Shown here: one piece after another, positions 52,901 through 62,519 of the stretch
Numbering within the stretch: the stretch's first letter is position 1
Layout: each line of letters opens with the position of its first letter
Origin: Crotophaga sulcirostris
Taxonomy: Eukaryota; Chordata; Aves; Cuculiformes; Crotophagidae
Length of the DNA stretch: 64,000 nt
Direction: 5' to 3'
NCBI GenBank assembly: GCA_013397455.1
Contig: VYZB01000279.1
Location: forward strand, 1,109,260-1,173,259
Program-made: the position numbers and the translations under genes
The notes under the pieces: generated by a model
What the model was told of the DNA's origin: nothing
Databases searched by the model: none
Seen by the model: the letters and a program-made list of their open reading frames with translations, nothing else

Positions 52901-55900
52901 GGAAACCAAAACCAATAATGGTGCCAATTCTGTTGTCATCTTTGTGATAAGCAGTGTTTGATGCTTCAAAATTACGTGATATTTTGGATTTGAAGTGTAA
53001 TGTGCCTTGCATTGTATGGTGTGCAAACATATAGCATCGTTTTTTAATAATAAGTTATTGTGTTTCCAACTATGTTTTGTGTTGCATGTTGGTTTTTTAT
53101 ATGCTATATTGCTTAGGCATAGACTTTACCATTATAAAGTATATGCTAAGTAAATGTTAAGTGGGGTGGCTTGCTATCTTGTCAGACATACCAGAGAGCA
53201 GGTATGTTGCTGCTGTCGTCAAGTAACCTAGCCTTGACTAAAATAACAGGTTCTCCTTTCTTAAGGCATGATCGGAGTTGCATAATCTCTATACTGTATG
53301 GAAAACATAAATTCTGTAGATTATTTTGCCTGTAGGCACATTCACTTTGTTGGGTAGCAGAAGTAAAACAATATTTTTGGTCTTGTTTTTAATATGATGT
53401 GAAGTTAAGAAAAAGTATGTCAGTTAATTTTGTTTCTGTTAAATGGTTAAGGAAACGCATTTTTTAATGTTTTGTCCACTTCACTGTAGAGTTGCAATCA
53501 GATGTGGGTTTCATTTTTTTTCATAAACTTGCTGTACTGTTAGGTACTGAGCAAACACTGCTCTGAGGTGCTTGATTCCCCTGCTTTTTAACTTGGGTTA
53601 TTTCCTGAAGTGATTGTTGTTTATCCGTTTACATTTTGTGTAACCCAGAATGGATCTCTCTTCTGAAGATGTGTACACCAAGCTTTTTGCATTTATGACA
53701 TCCTTTGGGAAGGCATTCCACAGGCCTGATAGTCACCAGATTGAAGAAGCACTATTTTGAATTATTTTGTACCTGGCTCCTGCCAGCTTCATTTGATGGC
53801 CCAGAGTTCTTGTACAAGAAGGAGTCAACGAGTTGATCTCTCTCCCTCTCTCCTGCAAACAGCTTGTGGTGTCGGATGCTCCCATTGTATCCGTCCTGTA
53901 CCCCACACCTCACTTACTCACTTACTCCTTTTTTATTCTAGGCTGGAGAAACCCAACCTGCTCAGTCATTGCATGTAGGAATTGTTGTACTCATTCAGTT
54001 ATCCTTGGTGCACTGTTTTGAATCTTTTCTGTTTCTATTGTGCCCTTATTTTTTGAGATGGAGGGATCAGAACTGCACCCAGTATTAAAAGTATGGGTGG
54101 AACATGGACTCTTAAGTGTGTTATAATGACTTCCTTATTCTGTCTTCCTTCCCTAATAATCCTGAACACAGAATTTGCTTGGTTTGACTGCTGTCAAGCT
54201 TTAAGCTGATATTTTTATGGACCTGTCTACCATACAGTGAAGAACTCGATTTTGAGTGGTAATAGTTTGCTTCATCAGGCCTTGGCTTTATATGTGAAGC
54301 TGGGATGAATTTTTTTCCTACGTATGTCACTTTTCTCTCTGTAATAGGTTATTTTCTTTGTGATGAAAACCAGTCCTCTGATTTTTGTAGCAAAACAGTG
54401 ATGTGGCCTGTATGTCTCATGGGAAGATATGGTTGCCTAAAGTGTTGGACTATTTTATGAAAATTCTAAGTAGTGCCTAAAGAGTGAAAGGTAATGTAAG
54501 TGGATTTTGCTCTGTCTTTAATGATACTGAAATCTCTTCAAAGTGTGTCTCTTTTTAAAAGAAAAAAGTATTTTGTCATTGCATTTGGAGTGACTTTCAT
54601 TTTTTCAGTTTATAAACCACTACTGAACTTCTAACTAATTCTAGGAAATTGAGCCGGAATGTGGAACCCAACTTTGTCTTCTCTTCCCTCCTGATGAAAG
54701 TATTGACTTGTATCAAGTCATTCATAAAATGAGGCACAAGAGAAGAATGCACTCACAACCCCGATCAAGAGGACGACCATCCCGTCGAGACCCCGTTCGG
54801 GACGTGGGAAGGTTAGAAACGTTCTTTGGACTGATAATAGGCACATGTATCAGAATAACGTGATGGAGGAGTATGATTCGTCAAAGCTTTTCCTGCGATA
54901 AAGAAGAGAGAAAATCCTCAAATCAAGCTGCATGGACAAGTTTGTGGCTTCATTGAGGATTTCATTGTTCCCCGGTCTGTCATTTTTCAAGAGGAAATGG
55001 GGATCTTTGCTTTTGCATAAAAAAGCTCTTAAAGTGCTATCTAGTTTAGACTAGATCATTATTGAGATAATGCAACGTGTAATACTAGCTGTAGGTAAGC
55101 TTGGCTTGATTATGAACAGGCTAGATGGAGAGAAGGAAATATTTATATGCCAAAAATGTGTTAATATCTTGTAAAAGCCTTTTCTTTCAGGTGTGTCTCT
55201 GGATAATCCTTATCAAATATGGGACTTTTATAAGGATCACTTAGAATTTTGCAGAAGATGCCGCCTCATTTTGAGGATAAAATATTTAAGTTATTTTGAT
55301 ATTCAAGAGGAGCATTATTGGGACTGTTTCAAATTGTATCACCGTGATGTGTTAACCCCATTGCCAAATATTCTCTAACATGTAACCACTGAATTCGCAC
55401 ATCTTGCTGAGCTTCTGAAAACAGTAGGTTCTTTCCAAAAGGGATCAAGTGGCCCTTGGAGACCCGGCAACAAACCAAAAAGAATGGCTGTTGCTGTGTC
55501 TGTATATACAACCCTTCCAGATGCTGGCAGTACCTGTGGACTTAAAGTGTTTTTAGAGGATCGACATGGTTATTGATCACTGCTATATGAACTTAACATC
55601 ATTTTCCAGAAAAAAGGGGGTATATCTTGTTACAGAATTGGAGAAGTCTTTGCAAAGAACTGATATTATCCCTTCTGCCAAACACCTTTTCCCCGTGCAG
55701 CCACTTTGCATACAGACTGATGTATGATTTGGGCTGAAACCTTTTGTTAAGTTTCCTCTTTGTGGAAACATCCTGTGGTAGGTACAGATACCCAACAAGA
55801 GTCCCCATTTCCTTGAGCTTAAAAAAGGACACTGTAACGCGTAGGTAGGAGGAAACCTGGCAGCACCCCCCTATTTTTGGCTTTAAAGGACTGAACACCA

Positions 55901-58900
55901 AGATGGCTTTTGAAGTTAAGCTAAGAGGTTTCCAGTGCAATAAAGTATATACAAGTGAAAGTTTTGCAATGGACTGCAAACTATACATATAACACCACCA
56001 CACCTTCTCAAGCCTGCCAGGGCCTCCATTTATGTGTGTGGCTTGCAGCTTAAAGTCATTAGTTGGACTACTATATGAACTGTTTCTATCATATTTTATA
56101 CCGGTCGTAAATGCACTCTCAAAACTACAAGAAAGCGGTATGTTTATTCTTTACACCAGCTTTTATTTTCCTTGATCTGATATTGCTATAGATGCAACTG
56201 CTTTGTTTTTTGGGCTTTTTGCTCATAGTATAGAATCTGCTTTCATTTAAAAAGCTTAGTAACTGGGTATGGTGGGCTTTAAAGACTGGAGTCGGGAAGG
56301 GGGAGGAGAAATTACTATAGAACTAAAAGCTACATGAGCTTGTTACTCAGCAAGCAAGTTGCACGGTAATTAAGCAATTTAAGAAAGTGTTACTTTCTTG
56401 TCATAAGGAATTATATTGCTGGGATGGGGGAAGAGGATGGATTTGTAGCTGCTTTGTTTTTAGAAACACTGTTTATGTTAGCACTGGAGTCTCCCGTTAA
56501 CATTTATGTACCTTGATGGACCAATATTAGCAGTCAGTTTTCAGTTCTTTATTAAACATAACAGCAACTGGAATATAACTGGTTTATAATAAAAACTGAG
56601 AGCAAAGTCTTTAAAGATCTCTACAGTAAAAGAGCTATTTATATAGAAAAGAGCTTCTCTTATTTTAATTATTACGAAGCTTAAGCATTCTTAAAATTCT
56701 TGTAAGAAGCACCAATGCATTGCTGGTAAATTGCTTATAATGAAAGTTGTTAGAAATAATATCATTGCCCTACCCAGTTAGAAAAGCTATAGTGAAAGAA
56801 GCAATTTCAAAAAGCATGCACAATTTTATTTATGTATGTTATGGTAATGGACCTCTTGCAGCATTCTTTACCCCGTAACTATCAAATACAGCAATGTCCA
56901 TACCTTCTGACTGTAATGATATATTTTGCCATTTATTTTTACTGTATTCAATTCTGTAAATTATTTTGTTATCCAATAGGCTGTTTCAAAATGTGATGTG
57001 GGAAGTGTAATGTTAAAGCCTTAAGTCTGAGCTTGTTTTAGACAAATTTGTTACACTTTGTTTCGTTTGAAGGTACAGTTGGTACAGTTGAAGGTACAGT
57101 TCCTTCCTTAGCTACCAAAGCTCTTGTAGCCAGAAAGTAACAATGGAGGGTTTTTAATTGGACTGTTGTGCTAATTATTTGAATTCAGATTTAAAGCTGT
57201 AGAACACTTTGAAGCAGATGGAATTCAGAATGATAAAATTGAGATCGTGGGCAGCTCAAGCTATTCCTATGCTGTGGTGAATACTTCAAGCAACCTTGTT
57301 TAATCTTTGATATCTAATTTGTGTAGGCGTCGACCAGAAGATTATGATATTCATAACAGCAGAAAGAAACCAAGGATTGACTATCCCCCTGAGTTTCACC
57401 AAAGACCAGGTTAATATGGTTAATCTCTTACTATGAAGATACGTGTTCATCAGTGCACAAATATTTTCTCTTGTATTGTATACTCATGATATGACTGGGA
57501 TATAAAAATGGGACTTGTTCCAAGTGCTACCTGCTGGTTTAACCCACCTCTCACAGAAGTCAGTGACGCTGTTTCACTGGTCTGGGAGAGAGAGCGGAGT
57601 TAATTTAGGCTGAGCCCTTAGAGTCGAGGAATTGTGTACATTGTTGTGAATGTTCCTCTCAAGCACTTTGTTAATACAGGCACAAGAATTGGTTTGACTA
57701 CTTGTCAGTGCACTGATCATCAAATTAAAATGTTTATCAGTAATTTTCAACTGGGAAAGTCGGCTGAGTTTGCCTGACTGACAGCCTGTGTTCAGAGGTG
57801 ACAGTTTTCAGTGAGAATTTTTTTAGAAGTTTAACATAAGGAAGGGAGGGGGAGGTTTCACCGCGTTTTACAAGAGGGTCTGATATTATGAGTTTGATAA
57901 AGGAATTTTGTTCTCCAGAAACAAATGTTTGCAGCAGTAATGCAGCAACAGCACTGTTAATATTGCAGACTTTTTGTTTTCCTTCAGAAAATGATTATTA
58001 AGAAATTGACACTTTCAGTCACTATATCTTTCTTCGCTGCTGTTAGAAATACATATTTCATTATTTTAGTATTACATTTCTCAGTCTTAAGAACCTGCCT
58101 TTTCTGTCTGCCTTGACTGCAAAGGCTGTGTTCTTTGATGCAAAAACAGTGTTGTTGCTGCTCCCTGGCTTTCCAAGACTGTTGTTTAGAGTACAGAATA
58201 ATTTTTTTTTTTAATAACGAAGCTGGGAAGCATTATCTCATTAGCATAACTGTACCTGGTGTTTTGCACTGTTTCACTGAGCTCTTTAAAGATTACTTTC
58301 TGCAATTTATTGAAGCCGTAAGAGTTCTTTCCCCCGTGGAGCTTTTCCAGGTGTTTTCTTAGGTTATTTTTTATTTTCTATGTAACATTGTATCCAAAAC
58401 CTATTTGGCAGTGAGCTTCAGGAGTTGCCCAGATGAACACATTGTACTGAATACACAGTTAATAAGTCCTAACAGCCATGTGCTGGCTGGCAATGGACAG
58501 TACTCTTCAAATTTGTGGGCATTCCCAATTAATTTGACTAAAATGCAAGTATTAATTTACACAAATACCCCCTTCCATATTTGTTTATAGTGTGTGCAAG
58601 TTCCTATGAGTGTATCTGTAATTTTTTTATTACTACATTATAAGATTTTTCTGTACTGTCTACAAGATGTTTTAAGTTTTTGAGAGCATAATTGACACAG
58701 CACAATTAACACAACTTCATAGCTGGCACAGAATGAAAGGACAGTTTTTAATGAATGTATTTTTTTTTTTTAATTGTTAACTTGAGATGGTAAATTGAAT
58801 TAATGCTGCTTGATGTTCGAACAGGGTATATAAAGGATCCCAGATATCCCGAAGTAGACAGGTAAGGTGTGTCCATGTTATTCATTTCATGCCCTGGTAA

Positions 58901-61781
58901 CTTGTCTGTATGAATAAATTGGATTTAGTTCTACAAATTTTTATTCCCAACAGACGATTTTCAGGAGTTCGACGAGATGTATTTTTAAATGGGGTAAGTT
59001 GGTGCATGTAGATTTTTTGGGAACTTTTTGTATTCAGCTTTCTACACTTCCAAAGGACACTCATCACAAATATTAATATTGCTGTCTTTCATTTTAGTCC
59101 TACAATGATTACGTGAGGGAATTCCACAATATGGGACCACCACCACCATGGCAAGGAATGGTTTGTGTCTTGTTGAATTCAATTTTTCTCTGTAGAGTCT
59201 GGCTTTTTTTGTTCCCTTCTAGAGGAGCCTATCATATTCAATGTGCATTCAACTCTTCCCTTTTCCTAAAATACATCTTTGCTGTAACTGTGTAAAGTTG
59301 TTAGGGGAAAAAATTGTTTATATCCGGTATTTTCTAATGTACTTAGCAATAGTCCAGCATTTTAGTAAGCAGTATGGCAGCAGGAATCTGGCTTGGCTTG
59401 AACCTACAAGAAATGGAAAGCTCTGAGGAAACAGCAGAACTTTCCGTTAGCCTGTGCAAGAGGGTGTGATGAAATTTTGTGTTCTACTAAATATTCATAG
59501 CAATTGACTTTCTCTCAAAGGGGCAAATGCATTAAAGAGGGGGACTTGCTGCAGAGGCTCATGGAATGGGCTGGCATGCTGTAGTGTCGCGCAGTGGCTT
59601 GTTTTTGGCTATGGCAGTGAAGCATGAAGAGAAGTAGCAACCTGCTGTGCACTGTAATCAAAATAAGTCTTGCTGTATTGCAGCCTCCACTGAAATGCAC
59701 CTTTTTCCCAGACAGATGAGTATATGTATGAGTGCATGTATCTCTTCCTACATACCTGGAACTTAACTGGTAGTTCACTTGTACAACTGTGATTTTGCCA
59801 TTGTGTCAGGAGAAATAGTTGTTATAATTGGTTATGTAAGTTATATTTAGTAATTCTGTCCCTGAGGGTCTTGATTTTGGATAATTAAGGAGTCTTTTGG
59901 CTCATTTGTATACTGTGAATGAACAGAAGGCAGGACCAGATGTACAGATGCTACTATAGCCTCTCATTTTTCTCAGCTGAAACACAACTGTGGTTTGTCG
60001 TAAGTGAAGGAAGCAAACTAAGTTCTCAGACTGGGAGGAAAATAGTTTTTCAAACACAGCTAAACCTCCAGAGACTCCCATTTTTTTTCCCCTCTTCCCC
60101 ATTCTGCATGCTGCCCCAAGTCATCCTAAAATCCCACACTTCCATCTGCTTCCTTTGTTACAAAAATGCAAGCAAAGATGCTTTGGTAGTATGGGAAAAA
60201 AGGCCTTGCTGATTGAAGAAATGGAGGAGAACAGCCAAAGGATGTCTTGTTTTTTTTCTTAAAATGTTGTTTACTAGCCTTTTGCTAAATAATTTGTCTT
60301 GCAGATTAAATTTGGTTTCATTTAAAATAGGAATATATTCATAAGGAATGGCACTGAAAAGACTCATTTCTGCAAGAGCTCGCTGGTCTGGACAAAATTC
60401 ACATTCTGTATACATAGATGAAAAATAACCCACCATGTTTAAGTAGCAGAAGTTTTATGTACAGTATCACTTTGAGGCAGAAGTGGAAAGGAGGAGTGTT
60501 TTGGGGTTTGGGGAGGGCATCGGTTGAAGTTCTAAAAAAGCAATGGTAAGAAAAAAAGAGTAAAGCATGCCGCCATAAAGAAAAATGATGTGCCATTCAG
60601 TTAGGAGGCTGTGATCAGGTATATTTAGTTGTCATGTTTTCCATCTGAATGAAAATAACATCTGCTCTTAATTCCCAGCACAGCCTTTTGTGCTTTCCTG
60701 TGTTTTGAAACACTCAACAAAGTTCCTGTAACTTTCTTGTAGCCGCCATATCCAGGTATGGAGCAGCCACCGCACCACCCTTACTACCAGCACCATGCAC
60801 CTCCTCCTCAAGCTCACCCTCCATACTCAGGACATCATCCTGTACCACATGAAGCAAGATACAGAGACAAACGAGTAGTAAGTGTCCTGAGAGGCAGAGG
60901 GGTATGCGAGTCTGCAGGCCAGAGTGGGAATTCTGGGGAATAGATGTAGGTAACCTGAGATTTGTTGACTTTAATAAACTGCATTTTTAAGATCTGTATT
61001 AGTGTTCCTTGGAAAGATCAGTTATTTAGATTGACTAGAGACATCCAGCGTCTTCGAAAAGCCTCTCTCGCAACTGATGTAGAAGTGCAAAATTCTCAGA
61101 ACATACTCTTAAACTGAGGTGTGTGCTTAAAATGGCTTCCAGCTGTCTAGCTCTGAAACTTCTCATGCTGAAGCCCAGTTTGCATAAGGATGTGTTTGCA
61201 GTCATGCACAACAAATTGCTTTTATCAGCAGAGAAGTTTGTATTTTGTAACTTTTTGAGGCATGTCAAGAAACAGGGCAGGTTGTTAAAAATTTCTTTTA
61301 GCTGGCTTTGAAGGCTGCTTAGCTTTCAGGTCCCTTGCTGGTATCTGGCATTTAAACCTCAGCTTCTGCAGAGTGGAAGCACAGAGATGGTGCTGCCCTG
61401 GAGATGAAAGAAGAAACTTGTGCTTATGGATGCTGGGCATAATTTTAGTTTTTTTAATACTGGGCTTTCAGAAGAGTTACAGCCAGTCCTATGGGCAAGG
61501 GAAGGGAGGGGATTTTATTCTGGGCAAGAAAATAAACAGCTGTCCTTTCATCGCAGCATGACTACGACATGAGAGTAGACGACTTTCTTCGCCGCACACA
61601 AGCAGTTGTCAGTGGTCGGAGGAGCAGGCCCCGGGAGAGGGACCGAGAGCGGGAACGGGACCGTCCTAGGGATAACAGAAGAGACAGAGAACGCGACAGA
61701 GGCCGTGATCGGGAAAGGGAACGAGAGAGGCTTTGTGACCGGGACAGAGACAGAGGTGAAAGAGGCAGATACCGAAGATAA
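40889..61781 (+). CDS. YTHDC1: YTHDC1, nuclear N6-methyladenosine reader, whole spliced CDS
   Basis: Binds m6A in nuclear RNA and guides splicing, 3' end choice and export (known of the family). The CDS joins 17 exons: 40889-40916, 45135-45236, 45855-46183, 46311-46665, 47895-47984, 48486-48539, 49154-49248, 51098-51206, 51305-51422, 52661-52745, 54645-54811, 57327-57409, 58825-58861, 58954-58993, 59098-59160, 60743-60877 and 61557-61781 (2115 nt, 704 aa, phases all consistent). Order: Ser/Lys-rich N-terminus, acidic tract about 170-235, YTH domain about 332-470, Arg-rich and Pro/His-rich parts, and an Arg/Glu/Asp-rich tail. Cage residues Trp354, Trp405 and Leu416 correspond to human W377, W428 and L439 as I recall them (constant offset 23). 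Human YTHDC1 is 727 aa; most of the difference is a shorter Glu run. The protein matches the recalled human sequence closely, so the identification is secure. Confidence 0.97.
41018..41127. other. Assembly gap (110 N)
   Basis: Run of 110 unknown bases inside the CpG island, about 100 bp after exon 1. GC-rich promoters are often under-sequenced. Long open frames crossing it are artefacts of reading through N. Confidence 0.99.
41251..41830 (-). mobile_element. CR1 LINE 3' fragment in YTHDC1 intron 1
   Basis: From GTGATTTGGGTTGGAAGGG through CCATCCAACCTGGCCTTGGG, the TCCAATTTATAGCCATTCCC block and TTCCAGAACTGGCCACAGC to about CTGCTGGCCACGG. It is longer than the copy before the promoter and has lost the terminal TCATAGAAT repeats. 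Confidence 0.85.
45135..45236 (+). CDS. YTHDC1: YTHDC1 exon 2
   Basis: Encodes residues 10-44 ([20 protein letters not shown] onwards). Acceptor TTGTTTTCAG, donor AAAAAGG|GTAG. Confidence 0.95.
45855..46183 (+). CDS. YTHDC1: YTHDC1 exon 3
   Basis: Encodes residues 44-153, a Ser/Lys/Arg-rich disordered segment with [20 protein letters not shown] and [15 protein letters not shown]; basic clusters here may act as nuclear signals. Acceptor TTTTAAG, donor GAG|GTATTA. Intron 3 is only 127 bp. Confidence 0.95.
46311..46665 (+). CDS. YTHDC1: YTHDC1 exon 4: acidic tract
   Basis: Encodes residues 154-272: [11 protein letters not shown], a Glu/Asp run of mixed GAG/GAA/GAT codons about 46440-46560, then [20 protein letters not shown] and [14 protein letters not shown]. 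The run is shorter than the Glu run I recall for the human protein, where it is nearly pure Glu. Confidence 0.95.
46666..47894 (+). other. YTHDC1: YTHDC1 intron 4
   Basis: AT-rich intron of 1.2 kb; no repeat or exon recognised inside. Confidence 0.7.
47895..47984 (+). CDS. YTHDC1: YTHDC1 exon 5
   Basis: 90 nt encoding residues 272-302 ([20 protein letters not shown] and [11 protein letters not shown]). Phase 1 to 1, so it could be skipped without a frameshift. Acceptor GGGGTTTTTTAG, donor GCAG|GTATTC. Confidence 0.95.
48486..48539 (+). CDS. YTHDC1: YTHDC1 exon 6: 54-nt symmetric exon
   Basis: Encodes [18 protein letters not shown] at the approach to the YTH domain. Phase 1 to 1 and 18 codons, so inclusion or skipping both keep the frame. 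The human gene has an isoform lacking a matching 18-residue piece (from memory). Acceptor AAACGCAG, donor AAAAAG|GTATCA. Confidence 0.92.
48617..48883. repeat. Possible MITE in YTHDC1 intron 6
   Basis: GTAATGTTCCGATATA at 48617-48632 and its reverse complement TATATCGGAACATCAC at 48868-48883 match at 15 of 16, bounding 267 bp. A weaker inner pair (GAGCATAA / TTATGCTC near 48658 and 48809) adds to the symmetry. No target duplication could be fixed with confidence. Confidence 0.45.
48913..48940 (+). repeat. 14-bp tandem duplication
   Basis: CTTTACCTGAATAT occurs twice head to tail with no mismatch, in YTHDC1 intron 6. Confidence 0.9.
49154..49248 (+). CDS. YTHDC1: YTHDC1 exon 7: start of YTH domain
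   Basis: Encodes residues 320-351: [46 protein letters not shown] is the opening strand and loop of the YTH fold. Acceptor TTTTTTCAG, donor AAG|GTATGT, phase 0. Confidence 0.97.
49249..51097 (+). other. YTHDC1: YTHDC1 intron 7
   Basis: 1.8 kb intron. It holds an (AT)n microsatellite with one unknown base at 50214; no other repeat or exon recognised. Confidence 0.7.
50211..50229. repeat. (AT)n microsatellite with an ambiguous base
   Basis: AAAN then about eight AT units; the single N at 50214 suggests length or base ambiguity in the assembly. Confidence 0.85.
51098..51206 (+). CDS. YTHDC1: YTHDC1 exon 8: first cage tryptophan
   Basis: Encodes residues 352-388: [17 protein letters not shown], then [18 protein letters not shown]. 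Trp354 is the first wall of the m6A cage. Acceptor TTGTTTTAG, donor CAAG|GTAAGG. Confidence 0.97.
51305..51422 (+). CDS. YTHDC1: YTHDC1 exon 9: second cage tryptophan
   Basis: Encodes residues 388-427: [39 protein letters not shown]. Trp405 (IHWVLP) and Leu416 (KMLGG) complete the methyl-adenine cage. Intron 8 before it is only 98 bp. Confidence 0.97.
51874..52076 (+). mobile_element. 203-bp non-autonomous hAT-like element, copy B
   Basis: Ends are CAGGGGTGTCAAA and, reverse-complemented, CAGGAGTGTTAAA (11 of 13), flanked by ATTTAATT and ATTTAACT (7 of 8), matching an 8-bp hAT target duplication. Same 203-bp length as copy A but the opposite orientation. The interior is CpG-rich, has no transposase and lies in YTHDC1 intron 9. 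Its open frame is a shadow shared with copy A. Confidence 0.8.
52228..52312 (-). mobile_element. Worn CR1 3' fragment in intron 9
   Basis: TAGGTCAGAAAGGTCCTTTG, CTCCAACCTCCAGCTCAAAG, GTGGTTCTAGCTTCG: diverged CR1 3' blocks in minus orientation. Confidence 0.55.
52661..52745 (+). CDS. YTHDC1: YTHDC1 exon 10
   Basis: Encodes residues 427-455: [29 protein letters not shown], a basic groove of the YTH domain. Acceptor TTGCATATTTAG, donor CAG|GTTTGT. Confidence 0.96.
53640..54100 (-). mobile_element. Ancient CR1/L3-like fragment in intron 10
   Basis: GGGAAGGCATTCCACAGGCC, then GAAGAAGCACTATTTTGAAT, TGGCCCAGAGTTCTTGTAC, and a TCAGAACTGCACCCAGTATT block resemble the 3' half of old CR1/L3 elements in reverse orientation. 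Heavily diverged; limits are approximate. Confidence 0.5.
54645..54811 (+). CDS. YTHDC1: YTHDC1 exon 11: end of YTH domain
   Basis: Encodes residues 456-511: [38 protein letters not shown], then [16 protein letters not shown]. Acceptor AATTCTAG. The donor is AAG|GTTAGA, a weak splice site; reading through gives a stop at 54861-54863. Confidence 0.96.
54812..57326 (+). other. YTHDC1: YTHDC1 intron 11, candidate regulated intron
   Basis: 2.5 kb between a weak donor (AAG|GTTAGA) and a modest acceptor (TTGTGTAG). Inside are a strong acceptor (TTTTCTTTCAG ending 55190) and AATAAA signals at 55939-55944 and 56588-56593. No mobile element recognised, though this is one of the longer introns. Confidence 0.6.
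57327..57409 (+). CDS. YTHDC1: YTHDC1 exon 12
   Basis: Encodes residues 511-539: [33 protein letters not shown] is a likely nuclear signal. The donor CCAG|GTTAAT is also below consensus. Confidence 0.95.
57410..58824 (+). other. YTHDC1: YTHDC1 intron 12
   Basis: 1.4 kb, AT-rich, with T-runs; nothing else recognised. Confidence 0.7.
58825..58861 (+). CDS. YTHDC1: YTHDC1 exon 13: 37-nt microexon
   Basis: Encodes [13 protein letters not shown] across its junctions. The human counterpart reads YLKDPRYQEVDR. Acceptor TTCGAACAG, donor ACAG|GTAAGG. Confidence 0.93.
58954..58993 (+). CDS. YTHDC1: YTHDC1 exon 14: 40-nt microexon
   Basis: Encodes [13 protein letters not shown], identical to the recalled human segment. 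Intron 13 is just 92 bp. Donor GGG|GTAAGT. Confidence 0.94.
59098..59160 (+). CDS. YTHDC1: YTHDC1 exon 15
   Basis: Encodes [21 protein letters not shown], the start of the Pro-rich region. Acceptor TTCATTTTAG; the donor ATG|GTTTGT is weak at positions 3-5. Intron 14 is 104 bp. Confidence 0.94.
59161..60742 (+). other. YTHDC1: YTHDC1 intron 15
   Basis: 1.6 kb with no repeat or exon recognised. Confidence 0.7.
60743..60877 (+). CDS. YTHDC1: YTHDC1 exon 16: Pro/His-rich region
   Basis: Encodes [33 protein letters not shown] and [10 protein letters not shown]. Low-complexity segment likely to mediate protein contacts. Acceptor TTTCTTGTAG, donor GTA|GTAAGT. Confidence 0.95.
60878..61556 (+). other. 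YTHDC1: YTHDC1 intron 16
   Basis: 0.7 kb, no feature recognised. It ends in the good acceptor TTTCATCGCAG. Confidence 0.7.
61557..61781 (+). CDS. YTHDC1: YTHDC1 exon 17: Arg/Glu/Asp-rich tail
   Basis: Encodes [20 protein letters not shown], then about 50 residues of RE/RD repeats, ending RGERGRYRR and TAA. RE/RD-rich tails are common in splicing-associated nuclear proteins. The purine-rich codons leave the minus strand nearly stop-free, which explains an antisense open frame. Confidence 0.96.
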   Translation, partial: HDYDMRVDDFLRRTQAVVSGRRSRPRERDRERERDRPRDNRRDRERDRGRDRERERERLCDRDRDRGERGRYRR

Positions 61782-61962
61782 TCCATCTGGAACCAGCGCT
61801 CACTTGAAACGGAAAAAGCTTGTATTTTTTTGTGTGTTTACAAGTAGTACATCTTATTTTCAGCTGTCTACTTAAAGTTCGTTGTGTAGAAGGATTTATA
61901 ATGACCCTCTCTATTCCAAGCATGCAGTGAACTATGAACTGGAAAAACTTCAATCAGCCAAA

Positions 61963-61968
61963 AATAAA
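61963..61968 (+). other. Proximal poly(A) signal of YTHDC1
   Basis: AATAAA 181 nt after the stop codon; would give a short 3' UTR. Confidence 0.55.
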
Positions 61969-62513
61969 ATACGCAAAGCTGACACTCAACTTCATGTTTC
62001 TTTTGGAGCAGAACGGGAAACAGCTAAGAATGTAGATAATGATTAATTCTCAGTAAGTGTTCATCTACTTAGTGACTTCATTCTAGGTTTTTGAATACCG
62101 ATGGATAACTGCCTTTTTTTTTTTTGCTTTGATGTTTTCTTCCTGTAGTTTCACCTGGTTCAGTGGGAGAATGCTGCTATCAAGTATGCAAATATTGAAG
62201 TATGAATTTTTTTTTGACTGTATGGCAGTGTTGTAACAGCCTTTTTTCTTCCCCCTCCCCCCATTTTTTAACCTTATCTGTAAAGTCAAGTGTTTTTTTC
62301 AGTCTTCAGTAATGAAAGCAATATTAAGAAGACACTATTGATATCTAATTTTTAACCTTTTTTAAAATCTTCCCATGTTCAGTAACATTTTGGTCAATTC
62401 TCTTGTCTAGTCTCCTTTGAAAATGTACACATTGCTTGGAATGTTCACAACCTGCGTGTGTGGAACCAGAAAATATTGCTGTATTCTACATTGCTACCAT
62501 TTTTTTTTATAAA

Positions 62514-62519
62514 AATAAA
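62514..62519 (+). other. Middle poly(A) signal of YTHDC1
   Basis: AATAAA after a T-run; about 0.73 kb past the stop codon. Confidence 0.55.

Noticed and set aside
61562..61786. Ser/Arg/Leu-rich minus-strand frame over YTHDC1 exon 17
   Set aside because: Shadow of the Arg/Glu/Asp repeats on the coding strand.
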